Positions 7,748 through 17,632 of a stretch of 64,000 bases of DNA are shown one piece after another. The stretch is from positions 1,116,001-1,180,000 of the forward strand of contig CAWIZH010000002.1 in the NCBI GenBank assembly GCA_963840565.1, read 5' to 3'. The first letter of the stretch is position 1, and each line of letters starts with the position of its first letter. Made by a program: the position numbers and the translations under genes. Under the pieces are notes generated by a model. The model did no database searches, had not been told where the DNA came from, and saw nothing but the letters and a program-made list of their open reading frames with translations. The DNA is from VRUE01 sp963840565 (GTDB taxonomy: Bacteria; Actinomycetota; Thermoleophilia; Solirubrobacterales; 70-9).

Positions 7748-9712
7748 ATGTCCAACCACTTGGCGCAGGAGACCAGCCCCTACCTGCTCCAGCACCGCGA
7801 CAACCCGGTCGAGTGGTATCCCTGGGGCGAGGAGGCGCTCTCCCGCGCCGGCTCGGAGGACCGCCCGATCCTGCTCTCGGTCGGCTACTCCGCCTGCCAC
7901 TGGTGCCACGTGATGGAGCGCGAGTCCTTCGAGGACGTCGAGACGGCGACCTATATGAACGAGCACTTCGTCTGCATCAAGGTCGACCGCGAGGAGCGCC
8001 CCGACGTCGATGCTCTCTACATGGAGGCGGTGCAGGCGATCAGCGGCCAGGGCGGCTGGCCGATGACGGTCTTCCTCGACCCCGAGGGCGTGCCCTTCTA
8101 CGGCGGCACCTACTTCCCGCCCGACGAGGGACGGGGGATGCCGAGCTTCCGCATGGTGATGGAAGCGGTCGTCGACGCCTTCGAGCGCAAACGCGACGAA
8201 ATCCACGAGCGGGCGCCGCAGATGCGGGCGCGGCTCGCCGCGATCGCCCAGGTCGAGCCCGCGCCGGACGCGCCTGGAGCACCGATGCTGGTCGAGGCCG
8301 CCGCCCAGCTGCGTGCCGCCGCCGACATGCAACGCGGCGGCTTCGGCGGCGCGCCGAAGTTCCCACCCGCCTCAGCGCTGGAGCTACTGCTCACCCGCGA
8401 CGAGCGCGAGGTAACCGAGACGACGCTCGACGCGATGCTGGCCGGCGGCATCTACGACCAGCTCGGCGGTGGCTTCGCCCGCTACTCGGTCGACGCCAAC
8501 TGGCTCGTCCCCCACTTCGAGAAGATGCTCTACGACAACGCCCTGCTCGCCCGCGCCTACCTGCACGGCTGGCAGGCGCTCGGCCACGAGCGCTACCGCC
8601 GCGCCTGCGAGGAGACCCTCGACTGGGCGCTGCGCGAGATGCGCGGCCCCGAGGGCGGCTTCTACTCAGCCTTGGACGCCGACTCCGAGGGTGAGGAGGG
8701 CCGCTTCTATATCTGGACGCCCGAGCAGATCCGCGCGGTCCTCGGCGATGGCGCGCAGGGCGTGATCGACTTCTACGGCGTCACCGAGGCAGGCAACTTC
8801 GAGGGGCGCAACATCCCGCACCTAGCCGGGGGCGTCGGCGCAACCGAGCCCGATGGTCTCACCGCGGCCCGCCGAGCCCTCTACGAGGCCCGCGCCGAGC
8901 GCGTTTGGCCCGGCCTCGACGATAAGCGGCTGACCTCGTGGAACGCGCTGATGATCAGCGCCCTCGCCGAGACCGGCGCGGTCCTGGAGCGCGACGATTA
9001 CCTCGACGCCGCCCGGGCCTGCGCCGAGTTCATCTGGGAGGAGATGCGCGACACCGATGGCAACCTGCTGCGCACCTACAAGGACGGCCGCGCCCACCTC
9101 AACGCCTACCTCGAGGACCACGCCTTCGGACTCGAAGCCCTGCTCACCCTCTATGAAGCGACCTTCGAACCGCACTGGTTCGAGCGCGCCCGATCCCTCG
9201 CCGAGACAATGATCGCCCGCTTCGCCGACGAGGAACGCGGCGGCTTCTTCTCCACCTCCGACGACCACGAATCGCTGATCGCCCGCCGCAAGGAGATCGG
9301 CGACCACCCGATCCCCTCCGGCAACTCCGCCGCCGCAATGGGCCTCCTCCGCCTATCCGCCCTCACCGGCGAGCGCTCCTACGAGCAGGCCGCCGAAGGC
9401 GTCTTCCGCCTATTCGCCAAACCGGCCTCCCAACACCCCGAGGCCTTCGCCCACCTGCTCAGAGCAATCGACTTCCACCTCGCCCCAACCAAAGAGGTAG
9501 CCCTGGTCGGCGACGACCTCGCCTCCCTCGCCCGCGTAGTCCGCAGCGAGCACCGCCCTCATCTCGTCCTCGCCGGCGGCCCGGAGGGCAGCGACCTTCC
9601 CCAGCTGCTCAGAGACCGGCCGGCGAACGGCAGCCCGACCGCCTATGTCTGCCAAAGCTTCACCTGCAAGCAGCCGGTCACCGACGCTCAATCGCTGGCC
9701 GCCTTGCTCTAA
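7748..9712 (+). CDS. thioredoxin domain-containing protein, YyaL/DUF255 family
   Basis: 654 aa, the full length of the family. It opens with the invariant block NHLAQETSPYLLQH and the thioredoxin-like active site CHWCHVM, followed by a large six-hairpin glycosidase-like domain (DQLGGGFARYSVDANWLVPHFEKML; WNALMISALAE). Family members are highly conserved but have no firmly established reaction; human SPATA20 belongs here. ATG at 7748 gives the conserved N-terminus. Monocistronic by spacing, with a long inverted repeat behind it. Confidence 0.92.
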   Translation: MSNHLAQETSPYLLQHRDNPVEWYPWGEEALSRAGSEDRPILLSVGYSACHWCHVMERESFEDVETATYMNEHFVCIKVDREERPDVDALYMEAVQAISGQGGWPMTVFLDPEGVPFYGGTYFPPDEGRGMPSFRMVMEAVVDAFERKRDEIHERAPQMRARLAAIAQVEPAPDAPGAPMLVEAAAQLRAAADMQRGGFGGAPKFPPASALELLLTRDEREVTETTLDAMLAGGIYDQLGGGFARYSVDANWLVPHFEKMLYDNALLARAYLHGWQALGHERYRRACEETLDWALREMRGPEGGFYSALDADSEGEEGRFYIWTPEQIRAVLGDGAQGVIDFYGVTEAGNFEGRNIPHLAGGVGATEPDGLTAARRALYEARAERVWPGLDDKRLTSWNALMISALAETGAVLERDDYLDAARACAEFIWEEMRDTDGNLLRTYKDGRAHLNAYLEDHAFGLEALLTLYEATFEPHWFERARSLAETMIARFADEERGGFFSTSDDHESLIARRKEIGDHPIPSGNSAAAMGLLRLSALTGERSYEQAAEGVFRLFAKPASQHPEAFAHLLRAIDFHLAPTKEVALVGDDLASLARVVRSEHRPHLVLAGGPEGSDLPQLLRDRPANGSPTAYVCQSFTCKQPVTDAQSLAALL

Positions 9713-9720
9713 GCGCTCCT

Positions 9721-9803
9721 CGCGCGGGTGGCACGGGGGGAGGGGGTCGAGGACGGACCGTGGCCCGCCCGCAGGCCCCTCCCCCCGGGACAGGACCCGC
9801 GCG
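9721..9803. repeat. imperfect nested inverted repeat
   Basis: Outer arms CGCGCGGGT (9721-9729) and ACCCGCGCG (9795-9803) enclose inner arms GGGGGGAGGGG (9735-9745) and CCCCTCCCCCC (9776-9786). It lies between the YyaL and MMPL genes, downstream of the YyaL stop. Related in style to the other G-rich nested repeats but less perfect. Confidence 0.55.
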
Positions 9804-9856
9804 CCGAGACCTTCAACCCGAGCCGCAGACCCGTCTTTGATAGAGATGCACGACCA

Positions 9857-12343
9857 GTGCGAGGCTCATTCTTCACCTTCGCAGCAGGCCGTCGCTCGAA
9901 GTGGATCGTCTTCGCGATCTGGTTCGCCGCGATCTTCATCGCCTCCAGCGCCAACCTGCCGGGCAAGTTCGAAGACGCAGAAAGCAACGAGGCGACCTCC
10001 TATCTGCCCGGCAGCGCTGAATCGACCCACGCGCTGCACGCCACCGAGTCGCTGCAGAAGGGCGAAATCGCCCCCGCCGTGATCGTCTTCCGGCGCGAGT
10101 CGGGACTGACCGCCGCCGACCATCGCACGATCGTCGAAGACGTCGGCAAGATGACCGCAAAGCGCTTCCCTGGCGTGGTCCCCGACGGCGCGACGGCTGC
10201 CGCCGGAGGTAAGCCCCAGAGCTCAAAAGCAGCTCCAAGCACGACGGCGGAAGGACTGAAAGCCGGCTGCGGTAGCCCGACAACCACGGTCCCCGGCCAG
10301 CCCTCCGACTACGCGCCGTTCGTCGGGCCGATCTGCTCGCAGGACGGCAAGGCGGCGATCGTCACCGCCTACATCAAGGGCAACGGCGAGGGCGAACGGA
10401 TCGTCGACCCGGTCAAGTACTGGCGCGAACAGATCCCCGGGGACGACGGCGGCCTCGAGGCCAAGATCACCGGCGGCGCCGGTTTCTCCGCCGACGCGAT
10501 CGAAGTCTTCGAAGGGATCAACGGCACCCTGCTGCTGGCCGCGCTCAGCCTGGTGATCTTCCTGCTGATCGTGATCTACCGCTCGCCGATGTTCTTCCTG
10601 ATCCCGCTGGTGGCGGTGATCTTCGCCGAGTTCCTCTCGCGCTCGCTCGGCTACGGCCTGACCGAGCTCGGCGTCACCGTCAACGGCCAGTCGAGCTCGA
10701 TCATGTCGGTCCTCGTCCTCGGCGCCGGCACCGACTACGCCCTGCTGCTCGTCTCCCGCTATCGCGAGGAGCTCCACCACACGGTGGACAGGCACGAGGC
10801 GATGCGCACCGCTCTTGCCTCCGCTGGCCCGGCGATCTTCGCCTCCGCGGCGACGGTGATCGCGGCCCTCTTCTGCCTGACACTGGCCAAGGTCAATGGC
10901 ACGGCGGGCCTCGGCCCGATCGCGGCAATGGGCATCGCCTGCGCGGCGCTCTCGATGCTGACCCTGCTACCGGCGCTGCTGACGATCTTCGGCCGCCGCG
11001 CCTTCTGGCCCTTCGTCCCGCACACGCCGGAGACCGCGCCCGACCCCGCCACCCTTTCCGAACGGGGACGGGCGAAGATCGTCGACGGCGGCGCCTTCGG
11101 CGCGATCGCCAGGGTCGTCCTCGCAAGCCTCCTCGTCTTGGTCCTGCTGCCCCTGGTCCTGCTCAACTGGCTGCTGCGCGTCCTCAGCGGGCGCAGGATC
11201 CCCTCGCTGATCGTCGGCCCCCTGGACCGGGCGATCTTCACTCCGTTCGAGGCGCGCCGACGCAAGCTCGAGCACGCCGCCGACGCCACCCATGGCTTCT
11301 GGAAGCGGCTCGGCGACCGGATCGCGATCTCGCCGCGCCGCGTCATGTTCGGCTCGATCGCCGTCCTGCTCGTCCTCTGCTGCGGCCTTGCCTTCTTCTC
11401 GACCGAACTGACCAGCGAAGACACCTACCGCAGCGAAGTCGAATCGGTCGAAGGCCAGCACCTGCTCAACAAGAGCTTCCCGGCGGGCACGACCGCGCTG
11501 ACCGACGTCGTCGTACCCGAGCGCGGCGAAGTGCCCGCGGTCAGGGACGCGGTGGCCAAGGTCGATGGGGTCGAGACCGTCTCGCAGCCGGTGGCGCACG
11601 GACCGCCCGGAACGCTGATCCAGGTCACGCTCGAACCCAACCCGTACTCGACCGATGCCTTCGACCTGGTCGAGCCGATTCGCGAGGCAACTCACAGCGC
11701 TTCGCCGGACGCCCTCGTCGGCGGACCGACCGCGGTCGAATTCGACGTCCGCGACGCCGCCAGCTGGGACTCGAAGGTGATCCCGCCGATCATCCTGCTC
11801 GTCGTCTTCCTGATCCTGATCGGCCTGTTGCGCGCCGTCGTCGCGCCGCTGATCCTGATCGGCACGGTCATCCTCAGCTTCGGCGCCGCGCTCGGGGTCG
11901 GCTACTTCGCCTTCGAATTCATCTTCGACTTCCCCGGCTCGGACCCCTCGCTGCCGCTATTCGCCTTCGTCTTCCTGGTCGCCCTGGGGGTCGACTACAA
12001 CATCTTCCTGATCGCCCGCGCCCGCGAGGAGACGATCAAGCACGACTCCAAACAGGGCATCCTGCGTGCCCTCGCGGTGACCGGCGCCGTAATCACCAGC
12101 GCCGGCATCGTCCTCGCCGGCACCTTCTCGGTCCTCGCCGTCCTCCCCCTCACCTTCCTCACCGAGCTCGGCTTCGTCGTCGCCTTCGGCGTCCTGCTCG
12201 ACACCTTCCTCGTCCGCAGCGTCCTCGTCCCCTCGATCGCCCTGATCGCGGGCGACAAGTTCTGGTGGCCCTCGGCCCTCTCAAGGCCAAGGGACGACAC
12301 CGCGTCCCCCAGCAGCACCGAGCCCGAGCTCACCAGCCCCTAG
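9857..12343 (+). CDS. MMPL family RND transporter
   Basis: About 828 aa from the GTG at 9857; the frame is open further upstream, but that sequence is the inverted repeat. Two halves each carry one leading membrane helix, a large external loop and a cluster of five helices. The proton-relay motifs of the MMPL family are visible as GAGTDYALLLVSRYREE in the first half and ALGVDYNIFLIARAREE in the second. MMPL proteins export lipids or hydrophobic compounds using the proton gradient. A conserved long cytoplasmic insert links the halves. No lipid-synthesis genes adjoin, so the substrate is unknown. Confidence 0.9.
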   Translation: MRGSFFTFAAGRRSKWIVFAIWFAAIFIASSANLPGKFEDAESNEATSYLPGSAESTHALHATESLQKGEIAPAVIVFRRESGLTAADHRTIVEDVGKMTAKRFPGVVPDGATAAAGGKPQSSKAAPSTTAEGLKAGCGSPTTTVPGQPSDYAPFVGPICSQDGKAAIVTAYIKGNGEGERIVDPVKYWREQIPGDDGGLEAKITGGAGFSADAIEVFEGINGTLLLAALSLVIFLLIVIYRSPMFFLIPLVAVIFAEFLSRSLGYGLTELGVTVNGQSSSIMSVLVLGAGTDYALLLVSRYREELHHTVDRHEAMRTALASAGPAIFASAATVIAALFCLTLAKVNGTAGLGPIAAMGIACAALSMLTLLPALLTIFGRRAFWPFVPHTPETAPDPATLSERGRAKIVDGGAFGAIARVVLASLLVLVLLPLVLLNWLLRVLSGRRIPSLIVGPLDRAIFTPFEARRRKLEHAADATHGFWKRLGDRIAISPRRVMFGSIAVLLVLCCGLAFFSTELTSEDTYRSEVESVEGQHLLNKSFPAGTTALTDVVVPERGEVPAVRDAVAKVDGVETVSQPVAHGPPGTLIQVTLEPNPYSTDAFDLVEPIREATHSASPDALVGGPTAVEFDVRDAASWDSKVIPPIILLVVFLILIGLLRAVVAPLILIGTVILSFGAALGVGYFAFEFIFDFPGSDPSLPLFAFVFLVALGVDYNIFLIARAREETIKHDSKQGILRALAVTGAVITSAGIVLAGTFSVLAVLPLTFLTELGFVVAFGVLLDTFLVRSVLVPSIALIAGDKFWWPSALSRPRDDTASPSSTEPELTSP

Positions 12344-12367
12344 CCCTTTCTTCACGGCGCGCCACCA

Positions 12368-12487
12368 GGAGGGTCGGGGGGTCCTCGCCAGGACGCGGCG
12401 TCATGTTTTTCGCACAGCCCCCTCAACGAGAGACGCCCCGCGCCCGGCGAAAAACCCAGCGCCCTGGCGAGGACCCCCCGACCCTCC
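12368..12487. repeat. nested inverted repeat with 25-bp perfect outer arms
   Basis: Outer arms 12368-12392 and 12463-12487 (starting GGAGGGTCGGGGGG) pair without mismatch. Inside, GTTTTTCGC (12405-12413) pairs with GCGAAAAAC (12447-12455). It separates the convergent MMPL and glnA genes. The same two-stem plan, with a related inner TTTTTCG stem, recurs at 62013-62122. Confidence 0.85.
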
Positions 12488-12499
12488 CCAGCGGCCGCG

Positions 12500-13853
12500 C
12501 TACAGAACCGGCAAGAACTGCTCGATCTCGAAGGGAGTGACCTGGACGCGGTAGTCGTCCCACTCCTGGCGCTTGATCTCGACGAAGCGGCGGAAGGTGT
12601 GCTCGCCCAGCGTGCGCAGGACCAGCTCGGACTCGGCGGCGACCTCGATCGCCTCGCCCAGCGTCGCCGGCAGCTGCTCGATCCCCTGGTGGGACAGCTC
12701 CTCGGGCGAGAGGTGGTAGAGGTTCTGCTCCATCGGCTCGGGCAGCTCGTAGCCCTTCTCGATCCCTTCCAGGCCCGCCTGCAGCATGCCGGCGAAGCAG
12801 AGGTAGGGATTGCAGGCGGGGTCGGGGCAGCGCAGCTCGGCCCGGGTCGCGCTCTCCTTGCCGGGGTGGTAGAGCGGCACCCGGATCAGCGCCGAGCGGT
12901 TGCGGCGCGACCAGGCGAGGTAGACCGGCGCCTCGTAGCCGGGGACGAGCCGCTTGTAGGAGTTGACCCACTGGGCGAAGAGCGGTGAGATCTCGCGCGC
13001 GTGCTTGAGCTGGCCGGCGATGAAGGCCTTCGCCGTGGCCGAGAGGAAGAACTGGTCGTCGGGATCGAAGAAGGCGTTCTTGCCGTCTTTGGTCAGCGAC
13101 TGGTGGACGTGCATGCCGGAGCCGTTCTCGCCGAAGAGCGGCTTCGGCATGAAGGTCGCGTGCCAGCCGTACTTCATCGCGTACTCCTTGACCACGATGC
13201 GGTAGGTCATGCAGTCGTCGGCCATCGCCAGCGCGTCCTTGTAGCGCATGTCGACCTCGTGCTGGGAAGGGCCGACCTCGTGGTGGGTGTACTCGACGTG
13301 GATGCCCATCTTCTCCAGGGCGAGGACGGTGTCGCGGCGCACGTCGGAGCCGGCGTCGAGCGTGGTCAGGTCGAAGTAGCCGCCCTCGTCGAGCACCTCG
13401 GGCACGCCGCTTCGGCGGCTTGGCCGAGCGGAAGTAGAAGAACTCGAGCTCGGGGCCGATGTTGAAGGCGTCGAAGCCCATCTCCTCGGCCCGTTTGAGC
13501 GCCCGCTTCATGATCCAGCGCGGGTCGCCCTCGTAGGCGTCGCCGCCGGGGACCTGGATGTCGCAGAACATGCGGGCGACGGCGTTCTCGCCCTCCGGCC
13601 GCCAGGGGATCAGGGCGAAGGTCGAGGGGTCGGGCATCGCGATCATGTCGGACTCCTCGATCGGGTTGAAGCCGGTGATCGAGGAGCCGTCGAAGCCCAT
13701 GCCGCCCTCGAAGGCGTCCTCGAGCTCGGAGGCGTTGATCGAGAAGCTCTTCAGCTGCCCGAGCACGTCGGTGAACCAGAGCCGGATGAAGCGGACGTCG
13801 GCTTCCTTGACGATCTGGGCGACGTCAGCGGCACTCTTCGGTTGCTCTGCCAT
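12500..13853 (-). CDS. glnA: type I glutamine synthetase, one frame break
   Basis: Makes glutamine from glutamate, ammonia and ATP. The N-terminal part reads MAEQPKSAADVAQIVKEADV, then MGFDGSSITGF, to FNIGPELEFFYF. After a frame break at about 13405-13430 the second frame carries HHEVGPSQHEVDMRY, NGSGMHVHQSL, NRSALIRVP and ends EQFLPVL. Together they give a complete enzyme of the expected length (about 450 aa). The expected adenylylation-site loop (NLY) appears as QNLYHLSPEE. ATG at 13853 is backed by AGGAGG 8 bases upstream. The break is probably a base error, since this enzyme is normally essential. Confidence 0.9.
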
Positions 13854-14036
13854 GTTCGGGGCCTCCTGGGCTCGCGCTTGTCCGCTTCGAGCGCGCAACC
13901 ATAGGCCAAAGCACCGGATCGTAGAACCGCCGATCGCGGCGTCGGAGACAGGTGAACCGGCGTGGGTAGAAGCACAGCGTATACGGGTAGAGAGCGGATG
14001 CTTTGAGGCGGCTTGCAGGGTCAAGCCAAAAGCAGG

Positions 14037-14057
14037 TATAACTTACAAGACGTAAGT
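14037..14057 (+). promoter_or_regulatory. candidate promoter -10 with overlapping palindrome
   Basis: TATAAC (14037-14042) has TTGCAG 18 bases upstream (14013-14018), a weak sigma-A-like pair facing the AhpD-like gene. It overlaps the inverted repeat ACTTAC-AAGAC-GTAAGT (14041-14057), which could be an operator. The 280-bp gap between divergent glnA and the AhpD-like gene is otherwise AT-rich and holds several TAAAG repeats (14068-14100). Confidence 0.4.
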
Positions 14058-14133
14058 AGACGGCTGAAAGTAAAGTAAAGGCCAAATAAAGGCTCTGTAA
14101 AGCGGAATTCCCCCGAATCGGAGCCGGAGGCGG

Positions 14134-14707
14134 ATGCAAGTGACAGTTAAAACAGACGTGAGCAGGTTCCAGATCCACGACGAGTTGACGGCACCTGACG
14201 AGAGCGCCCCCCTGATCAAAACGATCCAGGCCACGGGTGGCGCGGTGACCAAGTTCGTCGGCGTGCTCGCCGGCGCGCCGGCCGTCTTGCGCGCCTACAC
14301 CCGGATGCGCTCAGAGCTTCGCGGCGGCGTCCTGCCGCGCGCGACCCGCGAGCGGATCGCCCTGGCGGTCGCCGAGTACCGCGACGACACCTACAGCATC
14401 GCCCAGCACGCCAAGTCGGCGCGCAGCGCCGGCCTCGGCCTCGACGAGGTCTCCCGAGCCCGCAGCTTCAACTCGAGCCGACCCCAAAGAGGCGGCGCTG
14501 CTCGAGTACCTGCACGGAGCGCTCGAGGCGAACGGCCACCCCCCGCTCCACCTCCACGAGGAGGCACGTGAGATCGGCTGGACCGACGAGGAGCTGCTGG
14601 AGGCGGTCGCGCACCTGGTGCTCAATGAGTTCCAGAGTCTGATTGCCGGGGCGGCTGAGCTCCCGAAAGACCAGAGCGGTCCTCGGGTTCTTCCTTCGGT
14701 GGCGTAG
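14134..14707 (+). CDS. carboxymuconolactone decarboxylase/AhpD-like protein, one frame break
   Basis: The first frame gives a short leader and then LPRATRERIALAVAEYRDDTYSIAQHAK, the AhpD/CMD helical core; after a break near 14465-14480 the next frame continues DPKEAALLEYLHGALEANGH to ELPKDQSGPRVLPSVA and stops at 14707. Combined length is about 190 aa. The position of the AhpD CxxC-H redox motif reads YSIAQH, so the cysteines are absent and peroxidase activity by the AhpD mechanism is unlikely. Divergent from glnA. Best described as a CMD-superfamily protein of unknown substrate. Confidence 0.72.
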
Positions 14708-14709
14708 GC

Positions 14710-14785
14710 GAGGGGCCGAGCGCCCCTCCCAAAACGAGCGGCGGGAGCCGCTCTTGAGTGTTTTGGGAGGGGCGCTCGGCCCCTC
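14710..14785. repeat. nested inverted repeat, 26-bp perfect outer arms
   Basis: Outer arms 14710-14735 and 14760-14785 (starting GAGGGGCCGAGCGCCCC) are perfect; the inner stem GAGCGGC (14736-14742) pairs with GCCGCTC (14747-14753) around a GGGA loop. It begins 3 bases after the AhpD-like stop and faces a convergent gene. Confidence 0.85.
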
Positions 14786-14825
14786 TTCCAGGGCTGGGTC
14801 GAGCCCGAGTCCCAGCTGAAGCTTG

Positions 14826-15542
14826 CTAGTCCTCTACGACGGTGACCGTGTAGAGGAGGCGGGCTGTCGCGTAGCGGCAGCCGTATGTCGGCGCGGGTGC
14901 CTACCTTGTCTTGGGGTTCGCCCTGGCGGACGTCGGTTGAGTTGACGCATTTGCCGAGTTCGCGGCTGGCGCGCCAGGCGTTGTTGCTAGGGCTGGCCTT
15001 GGGCGAAGGCTGGGGCCCAGGTGGGGACGGTGAGGCCGACTGATGTCGCCTGTTTTGACCCGTAGGGAGGCGCCGAATTTGACGGTTTGGCCTAGGTAGG
15101 GGCTGAGGACGTGGACCGAGCCTTGGGCGCGGAGGGCGTAGCGGGGCGGGTTGGTGCCGGCGACGCGGCGCAGGATCGCCAGGCGCGCCTCGGGCGGCGT
15201 GCCGAAGAAGCCGTTGAAGAAGGAGCGCTGGCTGCTGGTCGGCTGCGAGAGGGTCAGCGTCCAGGACTTGATCCTGCCGTCCTTGCGCACGCGGAAGGGC
15301 AGCGATCCCTGGCTGGTGCTGACCTGGAAGCCGGTGACGCTGCCGATCGCCTGGCAGGGCGACTCGGGGCAGGAGGGGTCGGGCATCGTCGCCGTGTTGC
15401 CGAGCACGACGGTCGTTTGTCTGCGGCGGCTTCGGCGCTTCACCCAGTGCGACGAGCAGCGCGAGGCAGCCAGCCGGCGACACAGACGACGGGGAGCATC
15501 AGCGGCCCGGCGTATGACAGCTGCCTGCAAAGACCTCGACAT
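14826..15542 (-). CDS. predicted secreted protein, several frame breaks
   Basis: The best-preserved stretch reads TATMPDPSCPESPCQAIGSV and continues through SQRSFFNGFFGTPPEARLAI to GQTVKFGASLRV. A third frame upstream supplies a hydrophobic N-terminus with VCVAGCLALLVALG, consistent with a signal peptide, and downstream frames supply NAWRASRELGKCVNSTDV and finally YGCRYATARLLYTVTVVED before the stop at 14826. At least three single-base breaks are needed. The start is therefore uncertain. No catalytic motif is seen; paired cysteines suggest an exported disulfide-containing protein of unknown function. Confidence 0.6.
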
Positions 15543-15593
15543 ACAAAAGCTCCTCTCGTTGAAAAACCTGCCCGTTCCGGGGCAGATTTACCA

Positions 15594-16138
15594 TCAAAGC
15601 GAGAACTCCTGCTTAGTCGGCGTTACGGCTGGCGGGCGCACGACGGCGACGGCGTAGCGAGACTGCCCCGACGCCTTCGAAGTCGAGCGCGTGGCGGGCG
15701 CCGTTGGTGAGGTCGAAGTCGTTGCCGGGCGTGTAGGGGCCGCGGTCGATCACCTGGGTGACCAGGGAGTGGCCGTGGTAGTTGAGCTTGACCGTGGTGC
15801 CGCAGGGCAGCGTGCGATGGGCGACGCCGATCGTTCCCGGCTCCAGGGTCTGCGCCACAGGCGGTCTGTTGCCGTAGAGGCCGGGCCCGTACCAGGTGGC
15901 GCCGGCAGAGCGCATCGGAGCTGAAGACGAGTCCCGCCGCCGGGTCGGGGTCGCTTCCGGTAGTGGTGCGCCGAAGCGCCTCCGGTCTGCGCCTCGGCGG
16001 CAGGACGGCGCCAGAGCCAGCGAGAGCAGCGCCGCGCCAGGGAGCCCGGCGCAGCCGTCGGCGAGAGTCGCGCGCGCGCAGCGCGCCCGTGCACGTCGAA
16101 TGATCTTTCCGCCCGTGGCGGTTTCTGCCTGTCTTCAT
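15594..16138 (-). CDS. RlpA-like double-psi beta-barrel secreted protein, frame breaks
   Basis: The C-terminal half carries the RlpA/DPBB core: ATWYGPGLYGNR, then QTLEPGTIGVAHRTLPCGT, VTQVIDRGPYTPGNDFDLT and ARHALDFEGVGAV, with the DRGPY motif typical of this domain. RlpA domains bind or cleave peptidoglycan glycan strands. The last segment (RYAVAVVRPP) and the Ala/Arg-rich N-terminus lie in other frames, so two or more breaks are present; the ATG at 16138 (MKTGRNRHG) starts the combined reading. Stop at 15594 inferred from the continuing frame. Confidence 0.7.
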
Positions 16139-16321
16139 TGCTCTTTACGACGCTTACGGGGTTAGCTGACGGGCTCGCGCTGAAAGAGCTGCGCTACGCG
16201 GCAGATGCCGACGATTCGCCCCAACAATTGGGTCCCCCGCTCTTCGCGATATGTAGGCGAAGATTCAGCGGAAGTTGGCGGCAGATTAGCAAACGCTAAG
16301 ACAGAAACCTTGCAGGCATGG

Positions 16322-16349
16322 AAAAGGCCCTCATTTCGAGGGCCTTTCC
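16322..16349 (-). terminator. terminator behind RNase P RNA
   Basis: GGAAAGGCCCTC - GAAAT - GAGGGCCTTTTCC on the minus strand forms a strong hairpin immediately after the 3' end of rnpB. Confidence 0.8.
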
Positions 16350-16352
16350 GTT

Positions 16353-16716
16353 AGCGGGCCTGTAAGCCGGATCCTGTCTTGAGCGGCCATCTGTCTCACC
16401 GGGACCGGAGTCCCGGGGGGCCGCCGTAGCGGCCTGCGGCCTACCTGGACCTCGCCGGGCAGGGTCGACGGTCCTGCTTGGCCTTGCACCGGGCGGGGTT
16501 TGCCTGGCCGCCGCGTCACCGCGGCGCCGGTGCGCTCTTACCGCACCATTTCACCTTTGCCTGTTCGCGACTCACGTGTGGTCGCGCCATCGGCCGTGTA
16601 TTTCTGTGGCACTTTCCCGCGGGTTTCCCCGGGTGGGCGTTACCCACCGCCTTGCCCTCTGGTGTCCGGACTTTCCTCGAGGGGTTTTCTCTCCCCCCGC
16701 GGTCGCTCGGCCCGCC
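16353..16716 (-). ncRNA. rnpB: RNase P RNA, bacterial class A
   Basis: The minus strand holds the universally conserved 5' region with GAGGAAAGTCCGGAC (near 16660-16680) and the 3' region with GGATCCGGCTTACAGGCC (near 16355-16375). The ends GCGGGCC (5') and GGCCCGC (3') pair as helix P1, which sets the limits at about 16716 and 16353, giving about 364 nt. RNase P RNA cleaves the 5' leader from tRNA precursors. End positions are accurate to a few bases. Confidence 0.93.
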
Positions 16717-16788
16717 CTGCGATGGTAGCGCCAGCCGATCGATCGGCTCGGCGCCGAGTGCAAATGCATCGAATAACCTGACGCGTCG

Positions 16789-17590
16789 ATGCCCGTTGCC
16801 GTCGTCACCGGGGCAGGCAGTGGTCTCGGCCGCGCGATCGCCCTTGAGCTGGGCGGACGCGGCTTTCTCGTCCACGTCACCGACATCGATTCCGACGCCG
16901 CCGCTCGCACCGCTGCGGAGATCGGCGCCGGCGCGCGCTCGGCCGCGTCTCGACGTACGCGACGAGGCGGCCTGCCGGGCGCTGGCCGCGGAAGCGACGA
17001 CGCGTGGCGGCACGCTCGACCTCTGGGTCAACAACGCCGGCGTGCTGATCACCGGGCCGTCCTGGGAGCCAGGACGAGGCGACGCGCCGGACGATGCTCG
17101 AAGATCAACGCGCTGGGAACGATGAACGGGACCGTCGCCGCGCTGGAGCCGATGATCGCCAGCGGTCACGGCCACGTGATCAACGTGATCTCGCTGGCCG
17201 GCATCGTCGCCGCGCCGGGCGAGGTCAACTACTCGGCGAGCAAGCACGCGGCGATGGCCTTCACCCTCGGCACCCTCTTCGACCTGCGCCGCGCCGGGAT
17301 CGAGGGCGTCAGCTCTCTCGCCGTCTGCCCCGACGGCATCTGGACGCCGATGCTGGAGGACAAGCTCGACGACCCCGAGGCGGCCGGCTCTTTCTCCGGC
17401 CGCCTGCTGACGCCGAGCAGGTCGCAGCCGAGGTCGGCAAGCTGACCGAGCGCCCCCGCCCAATCCTGATCCTGCCCCGCTGGCGCGGCCCCTGCTGCGC
17501 CTCTTCGACCTCTTCCCCACGCCTCGCCTGCGCCTGCTGCCCTGGGTGATGCGCGACGCGAGGCGCAAGCAGCGGCGCTACAAGAGCTGA
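16789..17590 (+). CDS. short-chain dehydrogenase/reductase, multiple frame breaks
   Basis: The NAD(P) motif TGAGSGLGRAIALELGGRG starts the protein; the next frame gives LDVRDEAACRALAAEA and LWVNNAGVLITGPSWEP; the catalytic region NVISLAGIVAAPGEVNYSASKHA contains Ser, Tyr and Lys of the SDR active site. The C-terminus continues as QVAAEVGKLTERPRPILILPRW and then RLRLLPWVMRDARRKQRRYKS to 17590. Four to five single-base breaks (near 16945, 17070, 17098, 17412 and 17490) interrupt it. Every segment is well conserved, which argues for base errors over decay. Confidence 0.75.
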
Positions 17591-17632
17591 TCGAGGCCGG
17601 CAAGTGGCCTACAGTCAGACGGCATCGGCGTC

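Noticed and set aside
14041..14100. GlnR-type nitrogen box upstream of glnA
   Set aside because: GTAAG and GAAAG half-sites are present but the spacing does not match the GTnAC-N6-GnAAC pattern.
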